A DNA stretch of 56,000 nucleotides, from assembly GCA_009746045.1 (NCBI GenBank), contig RPFO01000059.1, positions 2,463,068 through 2,519,067 of the forward strand. The letters run 5' to 3'. How positions within the stretch are numbered: the first letter of the stretch is position 1; every line of letters begins with the position of its first letter. Source of the stretch: Mesostigma viride (lineage: Eukaryota; Streptophyta; Mesostigmatophyceae; Mesostigmatales; Mesostigmataceae). The notes under the pieces are model-generated. The model saw only the letters and a list, made by a program, of their open reading frames with translations, did no database searches and was not told where the DNA came from. Position numbers and translations under genes: made by a program. This document shows positions 1 through 11,118 of this stretch, piece after piece.

Positions 1-837
1 TCCCCAAGACGTCGATCAATTAATGTATGTTAGAGAATATAATTACTTACAGCAGAGCGAAAGGCATCCACGTAAAAATAAACAAATCAATATATGCATA
101 GTATCTCCGCACATCTGAACCCTGTGATGCCAGATCTCCTTTGCGGCCGTTCCGAGCTTGGCACTGGATTCGTTGTCCACATTGTCGCGTCGCTGCCGCA
201 ACACGATGTTTTCTGGCATCCGCGGGCTTTTGGTTCCCGCCGCACATTTGAAAGTGCTGTCCTCCGGCTTTTTGCCTTTGCACCGTGTGCAGTTCTTGGA
301 CGTTTGGAATCATGGCATGGCTAACGTGATGACTGACTAGCTAGACCTTTTCAGTGGTTTTCCATTTGCGGGTATTTCCTCGTAAATGGTGGGAGAGCGA
401 TCGCAGCAATGGTGCTCACCACTAGACACTCCCGGCCAGCTAGGCTCGAAACACACGCCCTGATCAAGCATGCTGTTTCCGGCCCCACCGTCTAGGTCAT
501 CTAGTCGCTCCACACGTAAGCCAGCCATAATTTCAATGCACAAGGATACACATTTCCATCACCATTCATCTTCATCATCCTGAACGACTCGAAAACGCGG
601 AAAAGATAACGGCAGGCTCGAGCTACCATGGTCCGGATTCTCCCGATTTCTGGCCTGCGCTGGTTGTCTCTTTGATATATCAAGGTGTTACTTCATTCCG
701 CGTTGTGGATCGAGTGTCCCATGCCGGCTGTATAGCTGTTATGTCGTGGTATCTCTTCAGTTAGCGTTGGCTTTGTTTATTTTTTCGTGGGTGCCTTTAC
801 TCTGATGTAAGTAATTATATTTTTCATACATATATCA
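1..837. other. Left end of window, no gene seen; two short repeat matches
   Basis: A stretch at about 690-765 (GGATCGAGTGTCCCATGCCGG) recurs at 5120-5180, and 637-675 recurs at 43250-43292. These are likely edges of dispersed elements. Open frames are all under 90 codons and unsupported. Confidence 0.5.
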
Positions 838-1322
838 AGGCACAGGCGCCTGGGCCTAGCCGGGCACCTGGCCCGCACAGATCAGGTCGATACATCAGAT
901 AGACTAGCTGGCACCAAGCCCGCCCAGCCTGGGCGATATGTCCTCACCTGGCGTGCCCCCGGCCGCGCGCGGCAGGGCCGCCACCCGTGGACTTTTCGTG
1001 AAAGACTCGGTATGCACATGTGCTACACTAGACGTGACGGGCTCACACCCGGGCAGCCTCCTGGTTTGTCTGTAATATGGAGGCAGATGGTGCGCAAGGA
1101 TAGATGGCAAGTAGTGATGAAGGAGACCACCCCCAAGCCTGTGGGGGCTCCGCGTGTGACCGCGTGTATGGCATTCATAGCGATTCGGGCCGCGGTGCCC
1201 ACACCCCCGTAACTAGGACCTAGATAGCTTACACCATCCATTCCATCCCATGTTTCCCTCCCACTGAGGACTTACTGTATGCTCACGTGACGCAGTCCCG
1301 TGTCTATTAATTAATTAATTAA
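838..1322 (+). repeat. Dispersed repeat R1, copy 1, with (TTAA)n tail
   Basis: About 485 bp from AGGCACAGGCGCCTGGGCC to GACGCAGTCCCGTGTC followed by (TTAA)n. Inverted copies lie at 6605-7097 and, truncated, at 8393-8738. The tail on the same side in each copy suggests a retroposon read in this orientation. Confidence 0.8.
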
Positions 1323-2065
1323 TACATCAAGGCTCTGGCTTTCCGCCGCATCTCCTGCCCCAGGCCGGAACGAAACGTCTCCGTGGGTTGGACGTCCTCG
1401 GCATTCCAGTCGGCGACCCCGACTTTGTCATCGACGCCCTGCGGGCCGCCATTGAGGAGTGCATCGCCGAGGTCTTGCCATTGATTGCTCTCCTTAACAT
1501 CGGATTCGTAGACCAAGGGGCTGCTTCTCTGGTTTTGCGCGCACCCCCGCGTCGTCTATTGGCTCCGGGGTGGCCTGCCCGCCCAGGTCCGGCTGGCCGC
1601 CGAGGGCCACGACGAACGCATTCAGTCGGCCTAGGCTCATGCATGCAGCTGGTCCCCGGCCCCGATCTCCCGGCTGCGGTCTGACCCGCGCACTGAGCCC
1701 GGCTGGCCCCGGCGGCATTTTGGACTCTGTCGCTCAGTCGTGGGCGGAACTGATCTGTCGGCTTCCTTCCCCTTATGGCTACGGCGGCCGGCCTGACCTC
1801 TTGGACCCCGCCAGCCCCTACCGACCCTTTCATCACCGTCATCCAGGATGCTGATGCTGAGATCCCGCAGGCCTGCACTACCGTCCGCACCGCTCAGCCG
1901 CCGCCCAACGCCGCCTTACTCGGGGCACTCCCTCGGTTGCCACCATCCTAGCCCCCGCAGCAATCCCTGCCCACGTCATCGATATACACCAGAAAACCTA
2001 CACGGCTATTCTGCTCACGGCGGATTTGATGGCTCTTTTTGATGACCTCAACGCCCAGTGTTAAT
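1323..2065 (+). pseudogene. LINE reverse transcriptase C-terminal fragment
   Basis: DVLGIPVGDPDFVIDALRAA (1388-1450) is the LGxPxGxxxF thumb motif of LINE polymerases; then ECIAEVLPLIALL. Further on, in another frame, PFITVIQDADAEIPQACTTV and, in a third, TYTAILLTADLMALFDDLNA (1990-2049). Several frame breaks mark a dead fragment. Confidence 0.65.
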
Positions 2066-3810
2066 CATCCCACGGTCCTAAATTTAGGACTTTGTCCTAA
2101 ATCGTCCTAGTGGTCACTATAACCGAGGTACCGGGGGGGGGGGGTCACTATATGGACCGTACCCCATGTGGACCGTACCCGGCATGATGTACCCGACCCG
2201 TGGTACCGGCACATGGTACCCGGATTCCGTACCCGGGTACCGGGTATAATGGCGGGAAAGTAGGTACCTCGACCAAAAATATAACCGATTTTGGAGCGAA
2301 AAAGTGGGTGCGGGAATGAAGTGAGGTGGATATGGCGACCTGACAATCGTGGCCGGCGTTTTCACGTGCGTTTATCATTTCGGGCGCCCAGTAGCAAAAA
2401 CGAAAGGTTGTTAGTTATGCTTAAAGGCTGTGAATATTTTCTGCGCAAGTTTTTATGTGTAGCGCTGTATCACAGCGGCACAACACAAATGGGTCGCAGA
2501 TCGCCTGCTCGCGGAGGGTCGATTTTGGCACAAACATGTTAGTGTATTAGCAATGGTGGTGCGAATCAAGCCAGGAAATTTTTGTGGACGATTTTTATTA
2601 TAGTCTGGAGTTTAGAAACGGAGTATTTGACATGGGAGCGCCTGGGCCGTGATATTCTTGCCCGATTTCCATTGTCGACCATGTTTTAGGGACGTTCAGG
2701 CTGGGCAGCGAGCGCACCTTATAGGTCTTCACTTTCGGTATTTCTTGGACCTAGAACGCAGCACAAGCGTGGTTTATATCATTGTCGAACCGGTTGGCCA
2801 GCTTTGGTGCGCTCAGCTCTCGGAAAGCTGACCTCGCTGCGGATTTCAGCGACTTTTTTGCAACCATCTGGAATGAGGCGACGTAAGTAGCAGGTAAGTG
2901 CCGGGTTGTCCTAGATCATGAGTGTAACTGGCAACGCTGTCGTGGTGTTTTGAGTCAGCCAGCTATGCCTAAAAAGAGGGGACGCTCTCTGTGCACATAA
3001 CTGTCACACATAGTTGGTTTACGTCATACAATTTTTTACGTCTCTATCTTCGTCGTCCGCTGCAGCTAAAACACACATGCGTAAGAGCAGTTTTACTCAT
3101 GTGTATGTTATAAACCATGGTCCTATGGCCTGCAGTCGTTCAGGGTGTTCTCAGACAGTATATACAGTATGGTTTACGTGTTACATGCACCCTGAATTCG
3201 CTCACAAAGCGTTGCATGTTAGCACAACGTTGTTTTGTAACTTGATTTGGCTGCATTCATGTGTTAGTTGCAATGCAAATGCAATGTTTTTTCATCGCTG
3301 GGTGGTGGCCAGCATGTCCGTGATGTCAAAGAAGGTTTGGCATATGCTTAGAGAAAGTTTACCGCAAGGGGTGGGCCATGTTCAAGCCGGGCAACCTCAG
3401 CAACCATGCAACCCTATATTGCATTACCTGCACCATCTGTGACACCGTTAATCACGCGTATATATAGAGGCAGCCACAGCAGGGTATGGCCTTGTTATAC
3501 GCTGCCCCGCCATCCCAAGGCCTCGTAGGGTCCCCTAGCGCTTGTAAGATGCTCAAGGGACCGTGTGGATAGCATGGTCATGCGTTGACAATAATTGGTC
3601 CTAATGGTCCTAAAACCCACATTTTGGCCAAATTCGCGCTTTGAGGTCTGGCAGGTGGCAGGGCCCATTCATGCACTAAATGTAATTATTTGACCCCAGG
3701 TTTTTGATAGAAACTAAAAAAGTGTGTTATCTGTCATGGGCACGAATGCCAGGGTCAAATTTTAATGTTTGCATATATATTTTTTAATTTCACTTGGTCC
3801 TAAATTTAGG
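2066..3810. other. AT-rich intergenic DNA with GTACC-rich segment
   Basis: 2120-2260 is dense in GTACC/GGTAC words (GGTACCGG, GGGTACCGGG), a local degenerate repeat. A frame of 142 codons at 3014-3442 has no recognisable motif and an unusual, Cys/His-scattered composition; I do not call it a gene. Confidence 0.5.
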
Positions 3811-4680
3811 ACTTTTACTGGGAAGATGGACACCAGGGTCGTGCGTGGCTGTGCTCACTCTCGTTGCGGAGTGGGCTCGGCTTACCTCCGCGCTCTCCCC
3901 ATGGCCCTCCCATTTGTCCTGGCCCCCCGTCACTATCCGGTGGGGCTGCGAAACCAACTGTTTGCATGCCCCGCAACCTCAGACTTGTTCCCGCAGGGTG
4001 GCCCTGCAGGTTGCTGCATGCGGGCAGGCCTTGGACCCCACTGGGCCATGCACCCACTACCTGTCATGCATGGGTGGCCAACAGAATCAGGATTGGTACT
4101 TGTACTTGCACACGGTCCTCCTGACAGTGGTGCTCGCCATGGTCCGGTCCGTTTTCCGGCCCCACGCGAACATCCGGTCTGAGGATGCGTACGGCGCAGC
4201 TTTTTACTTCCCCAACCACCGACGGCGGACCTGACATCGTGGTTCTGGACTTTGAGGGAGGCGGCCGGCACTTGCTCATTGACGTTTCTGTGGCTTGCCT
4301 CGTGGCTCTTAGCCATGTGGTTGGTGCATCCCACGCGGCAGGCTACACTGCAGGGCTGCTAGCGGGCCAAGCTCACCGGCACGGCCTTTTGTGACATCGG
4401 GCACCACCGTGCGGTGCCCTTTGTCGATCTTGGATGAGTTCGGAGCCATGGGGACCCTGACTGCCGGCTTCTTTTAGGAGTGCTGCCGGCTCCGTGAGGA
4501 CCGCCTGGACGGCCCGGAGGGCCAGCGGGCCCCTTGGTCGGCGCGGACCATGACCTCGTACTCAGTGGCGCTAACGCCTTTTGGTAGCGCTTACCCGGGC
4601 TATGGCTGACATCTTGCTCCGCCGCACACGGGCTGACTTTGCGGCGCATCACAAATTTCGGCAGTGTGTTTCCCCCCACT
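3811..4680 (+). pseudogene. LINE C-terminal fragment
   Basis: Frames carry PDIVVLDFEGGGRHLLIDVS (4228-4287), matching the D.vvfD..G..hLiiDvtv segment at the C-terminus of many algal LINE polyproteins, and just downstream FCDIGHHRAVPFVDLG. Broken into at least three frames and bounded by AT-rich DNA. Confidence 0.6.
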
Positions 4681-5190
4681 CAGTGGAATTTTCTATGTAT
4701 GGATGACCCAATCTGATGTGTTAATGATTTGATTTATTTTTTTTGGCTAAAAAAAGTACCCATTTTGCGGGAAAATTAATAACTCAAACAAATGTGACCA
4801 TTTTGGCCATGTAAATAGCCCAGCTTTTAAAAAAGTGGGGGAACTTTGCAGGTATGTATGGGCAGGTCATTTAGACAAGTGGTTTGTCTTGGGCAAAATA
4901 TCTCATAAATAGCGTCTTTTTCTATTTTTAGCTCGCCACCGGTGCGTGGTTGGGGGTAGTACCCCCAACAAGTGGTGGTATGAATGTCCAAACATCATAT
5001 TTATGGTACCCAATCATCACTAGATGGTTCCCATGTGCATTGGAACTGATACTCACTAAAGTCTGTTTTTCAGGCTTTTGGACGTGCGAGTCCCCTTAAT
5101 TAGGCTGTTTTACTTCATTCCATGGTGTGGATCGAGTGTCCCATGCCGGCTGTAGTTATTTTGTCGTGGTATCTCTTGTTGTTATCAGCC
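4681..5190. other. AT-rich spacer holding an uninterrupted copy of a later target site
   Basis: 4983-5050 matches, in reverse and without interruption, the two sides of the LINE fragment at 7254-7716. No gene seen. Confidence 0.7.
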
Positions 5191-6057
5191 TAAGTTGTTA
5201 TCAGCTTGCACAGCAGGTTTGACAGAGAAATCCTTGGTCACATGGGCCTCCTTGGTGAGATCAAGCTGGTACGTCGCCCACCGCCTTCCCCGCTCGCGGG
5301 GCAAGGCAGGGGCGCCTCCGCTTCTTCTCTGATCTTTGAGAACCCAGCGGACAAGATTTCTTTTCTCCGACGCCGCAAGCGGCTCGAGAAGACTCACTTC
5401 ACGTCCCTGCTGGATGACCGGACTGGACCCTGCCACGGCAGTAACGGCGACGGCAGCTATGGCCCGGACCTACCTCCAGCTCGACCGGCAGACCGCTGCG
5501 GGGAAGCCGGTGTACTGGAATTAAGGGGGCGGCCATCTACGTTGGCCACAAGCCCTGGCAAGCGACCCCGGCGGCCCCAGCCCCTCCAGACAGCCCAGCT
5601 CAGTAGGGGAATACAGCAGTAGTAGTGTAGAATAGTAAGGCCTAGCCGTGGCCTTGTACATGTAAACCTATTTTGGCCCCCCTACCAGCTTATGCCTTAG
5701 CCATATTTAACAATGTACATGTGTGCCTATGATGTGCCACCCGCCAGATGATGCCGCCTAGCTTAATTTATTTAGTTATGCTGTGCCCACGCAGAGAGCT
5801 ACTCTCTGCTGAGACGCCATGCCCTCGCTCCTGTATAGCCATGCTGATCTCCCACCCCGTGCGGCCAGGCCCCCTTTGCGCTCTGAGAGATCACGGTGGT
5901 GCAGGTGCACTAATGGTGCATCTAGAGCAGGTGTAGTTTACATCCTACCCTCATGCAGGAATAAGCCCAGAATGTATTAAAAGCCATATATGCCCCTTCT
6001 CAGGGATATGTGCTACATGTACTCCCAACAGAGTCATGTTCCTAATTAATTAATTAA
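5190..6057 (+). mobile_element. 5'-truncated ORF1-only LINE relic, second family
   Basis: A degraded ORF1 C-terminus (GLLGEIKLVRRPPPSP, frames broken, 5206-5525) is followed directly by a 3' UTR that matches 43075-43530 in reverse. It ends in ACTCCCAACAGAGT (hairpin, 6030-6043) and (TTAA)n to 6056. Confidence 0.7.
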
Positions 6058-6604
6058 TCTCTTGTTATGTAGCGTTGCCTTTGTGAGTACGGCACGTAAC
6101 AAACACGTGTTAGTGATGCCGTAAATTCGGAGTTGTGTCCGTTTGATTTGGATGATTCTACATAAAGTTATAGCCTGCCGATCGGGAGTCCCGGTCGTGC
6201 TGTTGGTCACTTAATTCTACTACTGATATAGTGCCCGTGGCGCCGCGCTGCGCACTTTATGGCCTGGACCAGCATGGTTGTGACCGTTGGTACTCTGTGT
6301 GGTCAGGACCATGAGAGCGTCGCCCTACGTGGCAACGTAGTGTGTTGTCCTGCGTAGATCCAACCTGCCTGTGATCGTACGGGCGAGGGCCATGCTTGGC
6401 CCGAGCACGCACGAAGCTGCTGGTCAATTTAGTAGGTGCTGCATTATCCTTGTGTCGACAGTTCGACCTGAGTTATGGCTTTAATTTACAGCTATTAGTA
6501 GTCGGACCGAGTTATAGTGTTATTGTTGGATTGCGGTCTATGTAATATTTGGGGACTCGCTCGTCCAATTAATTAATTAATTAATTAATTAATTAATTAA
6601 TTAA
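6058..6604. other. Spacer with long TTAA tract
   Basis: No gene or family recognised up to 6566; then about 13 copies of AATT/TTAA to 6616. Confidence 0.6.
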
Positions 6605-7097
6605 TTAATTAATTAAATTAATAGACACGGGACTGCGTCACGTGAGCATAAGTCCTCAGTGGGAGGGAAACATGGGATGGAATGGATTATGTTAGCTATC
6701 TAGGTCCTAGTGACAGGGTTGTGGGCACCACGGCCCGAATCGCTACTATGAATGTCATACACGCGGTCACACGCGGAGCCCCCACAGACTTGGGGGTGGT
6801 CTCCTTCATCACTACTTGCCATCTATCCTTGCGCACCATCTGCCTCCATATTACAGACAAACCAGGAGGCTGCCCGGGTGTGAGCCCGTCGCGTCTAGTG
6901 TAGCAGATGTCCATGCTGAGTCTATCACGAAAAGTCAACGGGTGGCAGCCCTGCCGCGCGCGGCCTGGGCCGGCACGCCAGGTGAGGACATAACGCCCAG
7001 GCTGGGCGGGCTTGGTGCCGGCAAGTCTATCTGATCGGTGTCTACCTGATCTGTGCGGGCTAGGTGCCCGGCTAGGCCCGGCCAGGCGCCTGTGCCT
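6605..7097 (-). repeat. Dispersed repeat R1, copy 2, inverted
   Basis: Near-identical to copy 1 in reverse, next to a long (TTAA)n run (6567-6616) and ending CAGGCGCCTGTGCCT at 7097. Confidence 0.85.
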
Positions 7098-7253
7098 AAG
7101 AATGTGGGAAACATAGGGCAAATCAGCGATCGAACAAATCCTCATTACTAATGTGCAAACCAAAAGCCTGCACACGTCCAAAAGCCTGCCGAAAAACTGA
7201 CTTTAACTAATGACTGATATCAATTCCAACGCACATGGGGAACCATCTAGTGA

Positions 7254-7716
7254 ATTATGAACATAACTCCGTTGGGAGTATATGTAGCACATAGCCCAGA
7301 GAAGGGGCACATGAGCCTATAGTAATACATTCTGAGCTACTTCCTGCAAGAGTGGGAATGTAAACAACACCTGCTCTAGTAGGTGCGCCAGGGCACCTGC
7401 ATCCCCATGATCAATCAAGCTATATGCCCAGCGAAGGGGGAGCCTGTCATGGGGGGGAAGATCAGCATAGCTATACAAAAGCTAGAGCGTGACATCTCAG
7501 CAGAGAGCAGCTCTCTGCATGGGCACAGCATAACTAAATAAAGCTAGGCATCATCTGGAGTGTCAGTGGCACATCATAGGCACGCATGTACATGATTAAA
7601 TAAAGCGCGTGGCTTAGCTGGTATTGTGCCTGTAGGAGGCGTACATGTACATGGCCACGGTCTATCTATTCTACACTACTACTGCTGTATTCCCCTAAGC
7701 TGGGATGATTAGGTAG
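7254..7716 (-). mobile_element. LINE 3' UTR insertion with CTAGTGA target duplication
   Basis: 463 bp matching the 3' UTR of the relic at 5190-6057 in reverse, including the terminal ACTCCCAACGGAG hairpin (7267-7279). CTAGTGA flanks it (7247-7253 and 7717-7723). 5'-truncated, as usual for target-primed insertion. Confidence 0.82.
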
Positions 7717-7759
7717 CTAGTGATGATTAGGTACCATAAATATGATATTTGGACATGCA

Positions 7760-8392
<633 letters not shown>

Positions 8393-8738
8393 GATTAATT
8401 AATTAATTAATTAATTCATAGACACGTGACTGCATCACGTGAGCATACTGTAAGTCCTCAGTGGGAGGGGAACATGCCGGATGGAATGGATGGTATAAGC
8501 TATCTAGGTCCTAGTTACACTGGGTGTGGGCACCGCGGCCCGAATCGCTATGAATGCCATACTTGGTCACACGCGGAGCCCCCACAGGCTTGGGGGTGGT
8601 CTCCTTCATCACTACTTGCCATCTATCCTTGCGCACCATCTGCCTCCATATTACAGACAAACCAGGAGGCTGCCCGGGGGTGAGCCCGTCACGTCTAGTG
8701 GAGCCCATGTCCATGCCGAGTCTATCACGAAATGTCCA
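8393..8738 (-). repeat. Dispersed repeat R1, copy 3, truncated
   Basis: Same orientation as copy 2. The match ends near 8738 where a short duplicated GCCATG.CATATGAAGTGAGAC unit begins. Confidence 0.8.
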
Positions 8739-9515
8739 CCATTGCCATGCCATATGAAGTGAGACCATTGCCATGATATGAAGTGAGACAACTATGCCTG
8801 GACGCATGGCGATCCAACGCCGTGGAAGGACTACATGTAACGTGTAGGGTAGTTGTCTGAGAGGAAAGACGCGAAGGTCGCGGAAGCCGCGTGGCTATCT
8901 CTAGGTAGACCTGCATGGAGGGAGACAGAGGGTATAACAAGAAAGGTTGATAGGGAAAACACACTGTCACACACACACACACACACGCACACACACACAC
9001 ACACCACCACTACCAACACAAACAACCAAAACTAAGAAGGAAAAGAGGGAACGCATACACACATACACGAAGGGGCTAAAAGAATAAGTAAGGAGTATAC
9101 ATTACAAAGGGGAAAAAAAAGAAAAAGAAAGAAAGAAAAACGAAAAGAAAATGTAAATGGTAATAATACGAACAATAATAAATAAAGACAAAGAAAAGAG
9201 TAATTATAATAACAAAAACAAAAATGGAATAAAGGGAAGGTCATTGCTGGGATGTGGTGAGGCACAGGCGATGTTGGAGTACGGGTCAGGAGTTCGATTT
9301 TTCAGCGCCCATGGTGCCCGGCAAAATGATGGACAAGGCCAAGTGGGCCCAGGTAGTAGAGGACAACGAACCCCCCGCGTGGGGAAGCGCCCGCGTGTGC
9401 AAACATATGGGAAGCACGCCAGACAGGTCCCCTAGGGTAAAGAGCTTAGACTAGTTGGCTTTTGACGTTGTAGATAGATGTTGTAGATAGATTATTAGAC
9501 CGGTAGGACTGTTCG
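8739..9515. other. Simple-sequence region: CA repeat and purine-rich DNA
   Basis: A CA run lies at 8970-9005 and an A/G-rich stretch with AAAGAAAG and AATAATA words at 9030-9235. No gene seen. Confidence 0.8.
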
Positions 9516-10072
9516 CATCCATCCATCCATCCATCCATCCATCCATCCATCCATCCATCCATCCATCCATCCATCCATCCATCCATCCATCCATCCATCC
9601 ATCCATCCATCCATCCATCCATCCATCCATCCATCCATCCATCCATCCATCCATCCATCCATCCATCCATCCATCCATCCATCCATCCATCCATCCATCC
9701 ATCCATCCATCCATCCATCCATCCATCCATCCATCCATCCATCCATCCATCCATCCATCCATCCATCCATCCATCCATCCATCCATCCATCCATCCATCC
9801 ATCCATCCATCCATCCATCCATCCATCCATCCATCCATCCATCCATCCATCCATCCATCCATCCATCCATCCATCCATCCATCCATCCATCCATCCATCC
9901 ATCCATCCATCCATCCATCCATCCATCCATCCATCCATCCATCCATCCATCCATCCATCCATCCATCCATCCATCCATCCATCCATCCATCCATCCATCC
10001 ATCCATCCATCCATCCATCCATCCATCCATCCATCCATCCATCCATCCATCCATCCATCCATCCATCCATCC
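9516..10072. repeat. ATCC tetranucleotide array, 557 bp
   Basis: About 139 uninterrupted copies. It is followed at once by a CTCCCCAACGGGAG hairpin (10077-10090), so it seems to have grown in the 3' UTR of a LINE of the 47590 family. Open in all minus frames (Trp-Met-Asp-Gly units). Confidence 0.98.
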
Positions 10073-10245
10073 GTGACTCCCCAACGGGAGCACGAGTCTA
10101 ATTAATTTGATGCAGACTGATATAATTTGTTTAAACTTTTGTGTAATTATTTTTTTAAATGAGATTAGCATAGTACTCCGTGGCATGCCTTTGCGGATGA
10201 CACGCAAGCACTTACTTACTTAGTCTAATCAATTAATTAATTAAT
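10073..10245 (+). mobile_element. LINE 3' end fragment
   Basis: Keeps the second hairpin (10077-10090) and GAGCACGAGTCTAATTAA. A (TTAA)n tract at 10228-10245 follows after unrelated DNA. Confidence 0.55.
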
Positions 10246-10249
10246 GGTG

Positions 10250-10615
10250 CCCGGCCGGGGGTCTCCTATCCAACAGGGTCTAAAGCCTCGTGCCCAGCTC
10301 ACTCCAATGAAAAAGTGTAAGGTGAAAAAGGCCGTAGGCAGTGAAAAAAAATAGACAGGATGAACAAACATAACAGTGAGAGTAATAAAGAGGAGTCAGT
10401 AAGGCACAAAGAGAAGTGGTAAAGGAGAGAAAAAAAGGAAAGAAAGAAGAGGTAAAAAATTAAAAATAAAGAATAAAGCAATAAAATAATGATAATAATG
10501 AAATGAGAAGAAGAACAAAGTATGACATCTGAAAAAAGATTGTTGAAAAGGCATACATAAGAAAGACAAGAAGAACAAGTAAAGTAATAAAGAAAAAGTA
10601 ATAAAAAGAAAATGA
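10250..10615. repeat. Purine-rich A/G tract
   Basis: About 320 bp (10300-10615) with almost no C or T on the plus strand, made of irregular AAAG, GAAG and AATAA words. Minus frames are Phe/Leu/Ser-rich shadows. Confidence 0.85.
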
Positions 10616-10639
10616 GGTGGGGATGGAAACCCCTTGCTC

Positions 10640-10828
10640 ACGCGAGTCTAATTGCACCCACAGAATTCGCCGGATCGTCTATCGTGTCCGATTGCTGCTG
10701 TGGCATGCCTCAATCTGGCATGAAGGAGAAAGGGGGTCTCTGCCCTTTCTTCCTGTTGTACAAGTACAGGGATTAAGCACTCCGGTGCTCCGTGACTTCC
10801 CCAAGGGAGCACGAGTTTAATTAATTAA
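10640..10828 (+). mobile_element. LINE 3' UTR fragment with two stem-loops and TTAA tail
   Basis: Matches 47395-47587. Hairpins AGCAC-TCCG-GTGCT (10776-10789) and CTTCC-CCAA-GGGAG (10796-10809), then AGTTTAATTAATTAA. Confidence 0.78.
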
Positions 10829-11118
10829 TGCTCCCCAGCAGTTTGAAGCAATCACAGATGAGCACGCCTAGATAGAGCCTCCCCCAGTTGCGCGCGGTCA
10901 GCATATCCGACCTGCATGAAAAACGTAATGTAGCACGCATGTGTTGTTGCCATATTATCTGGATGCCAATGAAGCCGTGAGTGTCCATGTTTCCGCCCGT
11001 AGGTGAGGACGAGAAGCTACATCATACGCTCAAGCCAACGATATGTAATGCAATAATAAATTGAATATATTAAAGGTTAACTGTTGTCTCATTAATACTG
11101 CTGCTTCAATCTTTTCAT
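10829..11118 (-). other. Region 3' of NOL6, likely 3' UTR
   Basis: AT-rich DNA just beyond the NOL6 stop. On the minus strand AATATATTCAATTTATTATTG-like DNA at 11045-11075 could serve in 3'-end formation, but no algal TGTAA signal or AATAAA is certain. Confidence 0.35.

Noticed and set aside
838-7097. A 6.3-kb DNA transposon with long terminal inverted repeats
   Set aside because: The two arms are inverted copies of R1, but a third copy lies outside (8393-8738), each has a TTAA tail on the same side, and the DNA between holds unrelated LINE pieces. No matching target duplication is seen.
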